This document shows positions 56,699 through 64,000 of a DNA stretch of 64,000 bases, one piece after another (the stretch's first letter is position 1; each line of letters starts with the position of its first letter). The stretch lies in NCBI RefSeq assembly GCF_001428895.1, contig NZ_LMJA01000030.1, forward strand, positions 348,897 to 412,896, written 5' to 3'. The position numbers and the translations under genes are program-made. The notes below the pieces were generated by a model. That model ran no database searches. It was not told the origin of the DNA and saw nothing but the letters and a program-made list of their open reading frames with translations. This stretch comes from Mycobacterium sp. Root265. GTDB taxonomy: Bacteria; Actinomycetota; Actinomycetes; Mycobacteriales; Mycobacteriaceae.

Positions 56699-57519
56699 GC
56701 TCCTCACAACGCCGTCCGGTCGTGCTGCTGCGACCGGTGCCCGGCGACACCGTGATCCACCGGCTGTGGGCCGGAACGAAACTCGTCACCGTGCTGGCGC
56801 TGGCCGTGCTGCTGATGTTCTACCCGGGCTGGCTGCCCATCGCCCTGGTCACCCTTCTGGTGACGGCGGCGGTGGTGCTGGCGCGGATCCCGCGTGGCGC
56901 GCTGCCCTCGATTCCGGGCTGGCTGTGGCTGATCGTGCTGCTCGGTGGGGTCACCGCGGCCTTCGCCGGTGGCACCCCGATCGTCGATCTCGCCGGAGTC
57001 GAGCTCGAACTCGGCGGGCTGCTGAAGTTCCTGCGCGTCACCGCGGTGTCGATCGTGCTGCTCGGCCTGGGCGCCCTGGTGTCCTGGACCACCAATGTCG
57101 CCGAAATCGCGCCCGCGGTATCCACTTTGGGCCGCCCGCTGCGCTGGCTGAAACTGCCGATCGACGACTGGGCGGTCACCCTGGCACTGGCGTTGCGGGC
57201 GTTCCCGATGCTCATGGACGAGTTCACCGTCCTCTATGCGGCGCGCCGACTGCGCCCGCGGTTGCGCGCGGAGACCCGTCGCGAGCGACGCAAGCAATGG
57301 ATCGCCGAGGTGATCGACCTGCTGGCCGCCGCGGTCACGGTGGCGCTGCGGCGCGCCGACGAGATGGGCGATGCCATCACCGCGCGCGGCGGGTCCGGTC
57401 AGATCGCCGCGGCGCCGGCACGCCCCGGCGCCGCCGACTACGTGGTGCTCGTGCTGGTGGCCGTGGTCTGCGGGGCCGCGGGGTGGCTGGAAGCCGCCTC
57501 GTTCCTCGGCACCACCTGA
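56695..57519 (+). CDS. EcfT-type transmembrane coupling protein (Rv2325c-like)
   Basis: This 274-residue membrane protein begins with [23 protein letters not shown], the CbiQ/EcfT opening. The two cytoplasmic coupling motifs that contact the ATPases are visible as [10 protein letters not shown] and AITARGGSG. It overlaps the fused ATPase gene by ATGA, so the two subunits are made together. Confidence 0.92.
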   Translation: MSSSQRRPVVLLRPVPGDTVIHRLWAGTKLVTVLALAVLLMFYPGWLPIALVTLLVTAAVVLARIPRGALPSIPGWLWLIVLLGGVTAAFAGGTPIVDLAGVELELGGLLKFLRVTAVSIVLLGLGALVSWTTNVAEIAPAVSTLGRPLRWLKLPIDDWAVTLALALRAFPMLMDEFTVLYAARRLRPRLRAETRRERRKQWIAEVIDLLAAAVTVALRRADEMGDAITARGGSGQIAAAPARPGAADYVVLVLVAVVCGAAGWLEAASFLGTT

Positions 57520-57534
57520 CGCCCCCAGATCCGG

Positions 57535-57551
57535 TTGTCGGGACCCGACAA
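57535..57551. promoter_or_regulatory. Perfect palindrome upstream of the DadA-like gene
   Basis: TTGTCGGG-A-CCCGACAA has 8-bp perfect arms around one base. It starts 15 nt after the ecfT stop and about 95 nt before the oxidase start, where it could be an operator for that gene or a short terminator for the transporter operon. Confidence 0.55.
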
Positions 57552-57645
57552 TCCTCGCGTGGCCGATTGGCCGTTTCCGCAGCGCCTTTGCGCCGTGCTG
57601 CTCCGATGATGGTGTGACTACCAGCCAAGGAGCGGAGGGCATCAC

Positions 57646-58896
57646 ATGGTCGGCGTCGATCGCGTCGGCGAAGGGCCGCGGACTGTCATCGTTGTCGGAG
57701 CGGGGATCGTCGGGTTGTCCACGGCGTGGTTCCTGCAGGAGCGCGGCGTCGAGGTGACGGTGGTGGACCGCGACGGGGTGGCCGCCGGTTCGTCCTGGGG
57801 TAACGCCGGATGGGTTTCACCGGCACTGACCATTCCGCTCAACCAGCCCGGCGTCCTCAGATACGGGTTGCGTTCGATGCTGAACGCGTCTGCCCCGCTG
57901 CATGTTCCATTGCGCGCAGATTTCGGGCTGGCACGCTTCCTCGCCACCTTCGCGCGCCACAGCAGCCACGCGGCCGCCCAGCGGGTGGTGAACGCCAATC
58001 AACCGCTGAACGCCGAATGTGTGGAGGCCTTCGACGTCCTGATCGCCAACGGGGTGGACGCCCCGGCCACCGATTCGGCGATCGTGGCGCTGTTCGAGAA
58101 CAACGCGCGGGCCGATGAGCTCCGTGCCGAGATCGGGATGCTCGAACGTGCCGGCCTGCCGGTGCAGACCCGCCGGCTCACCGGCGCAGCGCTGCGCGAG
58201 GCGGTGCCGCTGGCGGCCCCGGATGCCACGGTGGCACTGTCCGTCGAACAGCAGCGCTACGTCGACCCCGGCCGGTTCGTGACCGCGCTGGGACGGGCGG
58301 TGATCGAACGCGGCGCCACGCTGCGCACCGAGCGCATCGTCGATGTGAGCACCAACGGCCGCGTGGTCCTGCGCACCATCGGGGGCGAGGACCTGACCGC
58401 CGACGCCGTCGTCCTGGCCACCGGAGCCTGGCTGCCCGACCTGGCCCAGCGCTGGGTCCGGGTGCCGATCCGCGCCGGCCGGGGGTACTCCTTCACCGTC
58501 CCGGTGGAGCGCCCGATGCCGGGTCCGGTCTACCTGCCGACCGTGCGGGTGGCCTGTACGCCCTACCGCGGCGCGATGCGGGTCGCGGGCACGATGGAAT
58601 TCCGGGGTCCCGACGACCCGGTGGTTCCCGCCCGGGTGCGCTCGATCGTCGACTCGGCAGCACGCCTCCTCGACGGTGTGCGCTGGGAGGCGCGCAGCGA
58701 TGTCTGGGTCGGCCCGCGCCCGGTGAGTGCGGACGGCCTGCCGGTGGTCGGGCAGATCGGCGCCGGTCTCTATGTGGCCGGCGGGCACGGCATGTGGGGT
58801 CTGGCGCACGGACCGGTCACCGGCCGGCTGCTGACCGAGCAGATCACCACCGGTAAGCAACCCGAGGCCCTGCGGGCCTTCGACCCGTTGCGCTGA
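57646..58896 (+). CDS. DadA-like FAD-dependent amino-acid oxidase/dehydrogenase
   Basis: This 416-residue protein has the FAD-binding VVGAGIVGLSTAWFLQERG near residue 15, then SSWGNAGWVSP typical of D-amino acid dehydrogenases, and the C-terminal VGPRPVSADGLPVVGQ and GHGMWGLAHGPVTGRL. It likely deaminates D-amino acids or related imino acids oxidatively. SD AGGAGCGGAGGG precedes ATG 57646. Single gene. Confidence 0.88.
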   Translation: MVGVDRVGEGPRTVIVVGAGIVGLSTAWFLQERGVEVTVVDRDGVAAGSSWGNAGWVSPALTIPLNQPGVLRYGLRSMLNASAPLHVPLRADFGLARFLATFARHSSHAAAQRVVNANQPLNAECVEAFDVLIANGVDAPATDSAIVALFENNARADELRAEIGMLERAGLPVQTRRLTGAALREAVPLAAPDATVALSVEQQRYVDPGRFVTALGRAVIERGATLRTERIVDVSTNGRVVLRTIGGEDLTADAVVLATGAWLPDLAQRWVRVPIRAGRGYSFTVPVERPMPGPVYLPTVRVACTPYRGAMRVAGTMEFRGPDDPVVPARVRSIVDSAARLLDGVRWEARSDVWVGPRPVSADGLPVVGQIGAGLYVAGGHGMWGLAHGPVTGRLLTEQITTGKQPEALRAFDPLR

Positions 58897-58950
58897 CGAC
58901 TTTCCTCCCGTCGTCAGGGGCGGCGCGGCGACCCACCCGCCCCTGACGAC
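58893..58950. other. Three-arm inverted-repeat set between the DadA-like gene and tldD
   Basis: CTGACGAC (58893-58900), GTCGTCAGGGGCGG (58910-58923) and CCGCCCCTGACGAC (58937-58950) are mutually complementary. The first and second could pair (8 bp), or the second and third (14 bp, 13-nt loop), but not both. The 14-bp hairpin could terminate the upstream gene. Confidence 0.7.
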
Positions 58951-58976
58951 AAACTCCTGCCATTACGGTGGTTGCC

Positions 58977-60494
58977 GTGACAGGCCGAACCGTCGACCCC
59001 GACTTCCTCGCGCTGCCCCGCCGGGCGCTGGCCGATGCCGCTCTGTCGGCGGCCCGCGCCGCCGGGGCCAGCTACGCCGATCTGCGCATCCACCGCCTCA
59101 CCACCGAAGTCGTGCAACTGCGCGACGGCGAGCTGGAGAACTCCACCCTGGACCGCGAGATCGGTCTGGCGGTGCGCGTGATCGTCGACGGCACCTGGGG
59201 CTTCGCCTCGCATGCCGAGCTGGACCCCGCCGTCGCCGCCGACACCGCGCGCCGCGCCGTGCGGGTCGCGACCACCCTGGCGCCGCTGAACGCCGAGCGC
59301 ATCGAGTTGGCCGCCGAGCCGGTCTATGACGACCTGAGCTGGGTGTCGGCCTACCGCATCGACCCGTTCACGGTGCCCGGCCCGGACAAGATCGCGGTGC
59401 TCGCCGACTATTCGGAACGGCTGTTGGCCGCCGACGGGGTGGACCACGTATCGGCCAGCCTGCAGGCGGTCAAGGAGCAGACCTACTACGCCGACACCTT
59501 CGGCACCTCGACCACCCAGCAGCGGGTGCGGGTGCAGCCGTCGTTGGAGGCCGTCAGTGTGGACCCGTCGGCCGGATCCTTCGAGACCATGCGCACCCTG
59601 GCCCCGCCGACCGCGCGCGGCTGGGAGGCCGTCGCCGATGACAGTGTCTGGAACTGGAGTGCCGAGCTGGCCGAATTGCCGGCACTGCTGGCCGAGAAGG
59701 TGAAGGCGCCCACCGTCACCGCAGGTCCTACCGACCTGGTGATCGACCCGTCAAATCTGTGGCTCACCATCCACGAATCCATCGGTCACGCCACCGAATA
59801 CGACCGGGCCATCGGCTACGAGGCGGCCTACGCCGGCACCTCGTTCGCCACCCCGGACAAGCTGAACAGCATGCAGTACGGCTCGCCGGTGATGAACGTG
59901 ACCGCCGACCGCACCGTCGAGCACGGCTTGGCCACCACCGGTTTCGACGACGAGGGGGTGCGCGCGCAGAGCTGGGACCTGGTGCGCGACGGACTGTTCG
60001 TCGGCTACCAGCTGGACCGGGTGTTCGCGCCGCGGCTGGGGGAGTCACGCTCCAACGGCTGCTCCTATGCGGACTCCGCGCACCACGTACCGATCCAGCG
60101 GATGGCGAACGTCTCGCTGCAGCCGGGCACCGAAGACCTCAGCACCGACGACCTGATCTCGCGGGTATCCGACGGCATCTACATCGTCGGCGACAAATCC
60201 TGGTCAATCGACATGCAGCGGTACAACTTCCAGTTCACCGGACAGCGGTTCTTCCGGATCCGGGACGGCAAGCTGGACGGCCAACTGCGCGACGTCGCCT
60301 ACCAGGCCACCACCACCGACTTCTGGGGATCGATGGAAGCCGTTGGAGGGCCGTCCACTTGGCGGCTCGGCGGCGCCTTCAACTGCGGCAAGGCCCAGCC
60401 CGGCCAGGTCGCGCCGGTCAGCCACGGATGCCCGTCGGCACTGTTCCGGGGAGTGAATGTGCTCAACACGCAAGCCGAATCGGGGCGCTCATGA
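58977..60494 (+). CDS. tldD: TldD-type metalloprotease subunit
   Basis: This 505-residue protein carries the HExxxH zinc motif in HESIGHATEYD and the Gly/Asn-rich conserved C-terminal region. TldD and PmbA/TldE form a protease active on unfolded peptides, as in microcin maturation and CcdA turnover. GTG 58977 follows a -10-like TACGGT (58964-58969) by 7 nt, implying a leaderless start; GTG 58968 lies inside that hexamer. The stop overlaps pmbA by ATGA. Confidence 0.94.
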   Translation: MTGRTVDPDFLALPRRALADAALSAARAAGASYADLRIHRLTTEVVQLRDGELENSTLDREIGLAVRVIVDGTWGFASHAELDPAVAADTARRAVRVATTLAPLNAERIELAAEPVYDDLSWVSAYRIDPFTVPGPDKIAVLADYSERLLAADGVDHVSASLQAVKEQTYYADTFGTSTTQQRVRVQPSLEAVSVDPSAGSFETMRTLAPPTARGWEAVADDSVWNWSAELAELPALLAEKVKAPTVTAGPTDLVIDPSNLWLTIHESIGHATEYDRAIGYEAAYAGTSFATPDKLNSMQYGSPVMNVTADRTVEHGLATTGFDDEGVRAQSWDLVRDGLFVGYQLDRVFAPRLGESRSNGCSYADSAHHVPIQRMANVSLQPGTEDLSTDDLISRVSDGIYIVGDKSWSIDMQRYNFQFTGQRFFRIRDGKLDGQLRDVAYQATTTDFWGSMEAVGGPSTWRLGGAFNCGKAQPGQVAPVSHGCPSALFRGVNVLNTQAESGRS

Positions 60495-61861
60495 TCGCCG
60501 CACAACAGCTCGTCGACCAGGTGCTGGCCGAGGCCGCCCGGCTCGGCGGCGCCGATGAAACCACCGTCATCGTCACCGACCGCGCCGATGCCTCGCTGCG
60601 CTGGGCCGGTAATTCCATGACCACCAACGGTGAGTCCCGCGGCCGCAGCACCACGGTCATCTCGGTGGTGCGCCGCGGTGAGCAAGCGCACGTCGGGTCG
60701 GTGAGCTCCACCGAGGTCGATCAGGCCGCGCTCGCAGCGCTGGTCGCGGCGTCCCAGGCCGCCGCGGCGTCGGCCCCGGCGGCCAGCGACAACGCACCGG
60801 CGCTGCCCGGTGGGCCGGCGCCCGCGGACTGGGATATACCGGTGCCGAGCACCGGGGCGGATGTATTCGCCGATGTGGCAACCAGTCTGGTGCGTGGTTT
60901 CCGCGGCGAAGACCGGCTCTACGGGTACGCCCGGCACATCTTGGAGACCACGTTCGTCGCCACGTCGGGCGGGCTGCGCCGCCGCTTCACCCAGCCGACC
61001 GGCTCGGTGGAGATCAACGCCAAACGCAACGGCGCCAGCGCGTGGGCCGGCGTCGGCACACCGGATTTCACCGATGTGCCCACCGACGGTCTGCTCGAGG
61101 AGTTGTCGACCCGGCTGGGCTGGGCGGCGCGGACCATCGAGTTGCCCGCCGGGCGCTACGAGACGTTGATGCCGCCGTCGACCGTCGCCGACATGCTCAT
61201 CTACCTGGGCTGGAGCATGGACGGCCGCGGCGCACAGGAGGGTCGCACCGCGCTGTCGGCGCCCGGTGGTACCCGGGTGGGCGAGAGGCTTACCGATCTG
61301 GGCCTGACCCTGTATTCCGATCCGGCCGCGCCCGGGCAGGAGTGCACCCCGTTCGTGGTGGCGTCACGCTCCTCGGAGCAGGCGTCCATCTTCGACAACG
61401 GGATGGACATCGGCCGGGTCGACTGGCTGCGGGACGGCACCATCAACGCGCTGGCCTATCCGCGTGCCGCGGCCGCGGAATTCGATGCGCCGGTGACGGT
61501 TCCGGCCGACAACCTGCTGATGACCGGCGGAACGACGTCGCTGGCGGACATGATCGCCGGCACCGAACGCGGCCTGCTGCTGACCACGCTGTGGTACATC
61601 CGCACGGTGGACCCGGCGGTGCTGCTGCTGACCGGGCTCACCCGTGACGGGGTGTACCTGATCGAGGACGGTGAGGTGACCGCCGCGGTCAACAACTTCC
61701 GGTTCAACGAGAGCCCGCTGGATCTGCTGCGCCGCGCCACCGAGGCCGGCGTCAGCGAGCCGACCCTGCCGCGGGAGTGGGGCGACTGGGCGACCCGGGC
61801 GACCATGCCGCCGTTGCGGATTCCCGACTTCCACATGTCCTCGGTCAGTCAGGCGCAATAA
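60491..61861 (+). CDS. pmbA: PmbA/TldE-type partner subunit
   Basis: This 456-residue protein has the TldD/PmbA fold without the HExxxH zinc motif, the normal condition for the non-catalytic partner. Conserved pieces include MLIYLGWSMDGRGAQEG and WYIRTVDPAVLLLTGLTRDGVYLIEDGEV. It starts in the ATGA overlap with tldD, so subunits are made 1:1. Its 3' end overlaps the convergent dehydrogenase gene by 17 nt. Confidence 0.93.
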   Translation: MIAAQQLVDQVLAEAARLGGADETTVIVTDRADASLRWAGNSMTTNGESRGRSTTVISVVRRGEQAHVGSVSSTEVDQAALAALVAASQAAAASAPAASDNAPALPGGPAPADWDIPVPSTGADVFADVATSLVRGFRGEDRLYGYARHILETTFVATSGGLRRRFTQPTGSVEINAKRNGASAWAGVGTPDFTDVPTDGLLEELSTRLGWAARTIELPAGRYETLMPPSTVADMLIYLGWSMDGRGAQEGRTALSAPGGTRVGERLTDLGLTLYSDPAAPGQECTPFVVASRSSEQASIFDNGMDIGRVDWLRDGTINALAYPRAAAAEFDAPVTVPADNLLMTGGTTSLADMIAGTERGLLLTTLWYIRTVDPAVLLLTGLTRDGVYLIEDGEVTAAVNNFRFNESPLDLLRRATEAGVSEPTLPREWGDWATRATMPPLRIPDFHMSSVSQAQ

Positions 61862-63020
61862 CCGGATGCGGATGCGCTTCGGCGCGACGCTGGAATTTGA
61901 GGATCTCGGGATTGATGACCGTGCCGTCCCGAATCTCGATGGCGCGCGAGATCGTGGCGTTGTCATCCCACGCGGCGGGTCCCTTGAGCACCGTTTCGAT
62001 GTGCGGGAGCAGCGCCTCGCTGATCTCCCAGGTCGCGGAGTTCCACAGGTAGGACGGACTATGATCCACCGCGTAATACTGCACGCCATGAGCCTTTTCG
62101 ATGACCGGGCTGGTGAACGAGGTGGGGCGCGCCCAACTGAAACCCATGCCGGTGTCACAGGACACGTCGATGAGCAGGCTGCCCGGGGTGAATGCCGCGA
62201 GATCGTCTTCGGTCACGAAGATCAGGGGCGCGTTGGGATCCTGGAGCACACAGTTGACGACGATGTCGTTCTCGGCCAACAGGCTCGCCACCGGTACGGC
62301 GCCGTCCTCCGGTGTGTCGGCCAAAATCTGTTCAGGGGTGTCCTCATCAGGTCGCATCTGGATGATCTGAGTCGACGGGATCGGTGACCCGACAGCGGCC
62401 ACGTCGCGGTTGGTGAGTACCCGGACGTCGTCGACACCGTGTGCGTTCAGTGCGGTGACGGCACCGCGGGCCGTCGCGCCGAAGCCGAGGACGGCGGCCC
62501 GGAGTCGTCGACCGTAACTGCCGGTGACGCCGGCGAGCTGCATGGCGTGCAGCACGGAGCAGTAGCCCGCGAGTTCGTTGTTCTTGTGGAAGACGTGCAA
62601 ACCGAAGCCGCCGTCCGCCTGCCAGTGATTCATCGCCTCGAAGGCGATCAGCGTCTGCCGCCGGTCGATGGCGACCTGGGTTTGCGCGAAATCCTGTACG
62701 CAGTGCGGCCATCCCCAGACGACCTGCCCGACTCGCATGTCCGCGAGGTCCTCGGCCTGCACCTTGGGCAACACGATGACGTCGCACTCGGCGATCAGCT
62801 CCGCGCGTGATCTCACTCCGCCGACGAGTTCAGCCAGACCGTCGTCGGTCGCGCCGAAATCCTCGCCGTAGCCGTGCTCCAGGAAGATCCGCTGCCGAAG
62901 TTCGGGTTCGATCCTGCTGAAGTGCGCGGGGTGAATGGGCAGCCGCTGCTCGTTCGGCTTCCGCGAACGAGCCATGATGCCCAACGAAAGAAGTTCCGGC
63001 TCAGTGGTTGTCATGCGCAT
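61845..63020 (-). CDS. Alanine-dehydrogenase/PNT-like NAD-dependent oxidoreductase
   Basis: This 391-residue protein has an AlaDH/PNT-like N-terminal domain (RKPNEQRLPIHPAHF, then DVIVLPKVQAEDL) and a Rossmann domain with AAVLGFGATARGAVTAL near 185. The closest described type I recall is N5-(carboxyethyl)ornithine synthase/alanine dehydrogenase-like enzymes, which reduce imines from an amino acid and a keto acid. The precise substrate is not evident. Start is ATG 63020 (MRMTTT) or ATG 63014. Confidence 0.82.
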   Translation of the reverse strand: MRMTTTEPELLSLGIMARSRKPNEQRLPIHPAHFSRIEPELRQRIFLEHGYGEDFGATDDGLAELVGGVRSRAELIAECDVIVLPKVQAEDLADMRVGQVVWGWPHCVQDFAQTQVAIDRRQTLIAFEAMNHWQADGGFGLHVFHKNNELAGYCSVLHAMQLAGVTGSYGRRLRAAVLGFGATARGAVTALNAHGVDDVRVLTNRDVAAVGSPIPSTQIIQMRPDEDTPEQILADTPEDGAVPVASLLAENDIVVNCVLQDPNAPLIFVTEDDLAAFTPGSLLIDVSCDTGMGFSWARPTSFTSPVIEKAHGVQYYAVDHSPSYLWNSATWEISEALLPHIETVLKGPAAWDDNATISRAIEIRDGTVINPEILKFQRRAEAHPHPVIAPD

Positions 63021-63074
63021 CCAGCGGTCGAGATTGTCGAGCAGATTTATCAGACATAGCGAGCCCTTTACTGT

Positions 63075-63091
63075 GAGGCCTGAGCGGCCTC
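63075..63091. promoter_or_regulatory. Palindrome in the divergent region before the last gene
   Basis: GAGGCC-TGAGC-GGCCTC has perfect 6-bp arms and lies in the 170-bp space between the dehydrogenase start (63020) and the CMD-family gene start (63191). It may be a regulator site; nothing else structured was seen there. Confidence 0.35.
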
Positions 63092-63190
63092 TATGCCCAC
63101 AACATTACCTCGCCCGTCACATCGCACTTTCACACCTGAAGTTTCGAGGTTTCACCCGCCACGGGTGCGTTGTGGGGGAGGATCGAGGCC

Positions 63191-64000
63191 GTGCTGGACC
63201 TACTGACCGATCTGGTGGCGCTGTCCCCGGCCGGGCTCGCCCCCGAAAACATGCTGATGCGCACGGTGTGCGCGCAGGCGGTAGGCCTGGCGCCGCTACC
63301 GTCCGAAGCGGCAGCCTCCTCGGAGGCCGAGCCGGTGCTCGCGGAGTTCGCCGAGCAGTTCAGCACCGACGTCGCCGGGGTGACCGCCGAGCAGCGGGGT
63401 GCCCTGGTGGCGGCCTTCGGCGCCGAGGTGCTGGGGGTCGTGGCGTTGATGTACGTGGCCGATTTCGTGCCCCGGGTGCGTGCCGGTCTGACTGCGTTGG
63501 GCATGACGTTTCCGGATCCGGACTCGTGGGACCGCACCACCCATCCGGCGGATGCGCTGTTGAACCGCTTCACCTCCGCGGTCGGAGCGATGCGGGGGCT
63601 GGATCCGTTGACCACCGAGATCGTTCGGCTGCGCGGCGCGACCCAGCACAATTGCCGGCTCTGCCAGTCGCTGCGCGAGACGACCGCGCTCGATGCGGGC
63701 GGTTCCGAGTCGTTGTACGACGACATCAGCGCGTACGGGCAGTCCGACCAGCTGACGTCGGCACAGAAGGCGGCGCTGCGCTATGTGGATGCGCTGATCT
63801 GGACACCTTCTTCGGTCGGTGAGTCGGCTGCCGTTGTGCTCGAACACTTCTCGGCCGAGCAGGCTCTGGAGATCACGCTGGATGTGATGCGCAACGGCAC
63901 CAACAAGATCGCGGTCGCGCTCGGAGGTGATGCGCCGCGGGTGGCCGACGGCGTGGAGCACTACCTGCTCGGCGTCGACGGCCAGCCCGTGTTCAGCTCG
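63191..64000 (+). CDS. AhpD-like/carboxymuconolactone decarboxylase-family protein (3' end outside window)
   Basis: The frame stays open from GTG 63191 to the last base, giving 270 residues without a stop. The key stretch LRGATQHNCRLCQSLRETTAL is the CxxC active-site region of CMD/AhpD-like proteins, followed by DALIWTPSSVGESAAVVLEHFS and the helix EITLDVMRNGTNKIAVALGGD. Such proteins are peroxidase-like reductants or decarboxylases. SD GGGGGAG lies 10 nt upstream of GTG 63191. Confidence 0.82.
   Translation, partial: MLDLLTDLVALSPAGLAPENMLMRTVCAQAVGLAPLPSEAAASSEAEPVLAEFAEQFSTDVAGVTAEQRGALVAAFGAEVLGVVALMYVADFVPRVRAGLTALGMTFPDPDSWDRTTHPADALLNRFTSAVGAMRGLDPLTTEIVRLRGATQHNCRLCQSLRETTALDAGGSESLYDDISAYGQSDQLTSAQKAALRYVDALIWTPSSVGESAAVVLEHFSAEQALEITLDVMRNGTNKIAVALGGDAPRVADGVEHYLLGVDGQPVFSS

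Overview
The window is high-GC actinobacterial DNA, and gene content and order point to a rapidly growing Mycobacterium (Mycolicibacterium type). It opens inside a mycobactin siderophore cluster. It then follows, with insertions and losses, the block that M. tuberculosis carries as Rv2383c to Rv2314c: hrcA-dnaJ2, phoH-ybeY-era, recO-uppS, zur-smtB, glyS, dgt-dnaG, asnT, the Rv2326c/Rv2325c ECF transporter and tldD-pmbA. MbtT is a free-standing thioesterase and there is no cfp2 next to mbtH. Species was not determined.

Region 1 (1-18972) is a one-strand mycobactin assembly line: mbtB (3' part), mbtT, mbtC, mbtD, mbtE, mbtF, mbtG and mbtH. Every junction overlaps, mostly as ATGA or GTGA. Together these genes build and cyclise the salicyl-oxazoline / hydroxylysine / polyketide chain, hydroxylate lysine, and supply the MbtH chaperone. 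A 30-bp-arm palindrome closes the operon.

Region 2 (19054-32181) is housekeeping. It holds hrcA-dnaJ2-rsmE (heat shock, 16S rRNA methylation), phoH-ybeY-CBS protein-deaminase-like protein-era (ribosome maturation), a CAP-domain exported protein, an amidase, and recO-uppS-YbjN-like-Nudix.

Region 3 (31789-37834) is the richest in regulation and unusual structure. It has a zinc regulator pair (smtB-zur) joined by a 35-bp tandem repeat made of coupled mini-ORFs, then glyS, then a DUF559 endonuclease-like gene bracketed by inverted copies of a complex palindrome. An autoregulated arsR-SRPBCC operon and an EspA/EspE-like ESX substrate (apparently starting at ATC) with a partner lipoprotein follow.

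Region 4 (37831-57519) contains a TPM membrane protein, dgt, dnaG, small exported proteins, tRNA-Asn, cutinase, an LppP/LprE-like lipoprotein, tetR/mmpL, an acyl-CoA oxidase-like flavoprotein, a VIT1/CCC1 transporter, a phytase-like lipoprotein, a marR-MFS efflux operon and an ECF-type ABC transporter.

Region 5 (57646-64000) has a DadA-like oxidase, tldD-pmbA, an alanine-dehydrogenase-like enzyme and a 5' part of an AhpD/CMD-family gene that leaves the window. No rRNA, CRISPR array, transposase or prophage was seen, and no gene-free stretch exceeds 300 bp. Promoters and operators were read by eye from hexamers and palindromes and are predictions.
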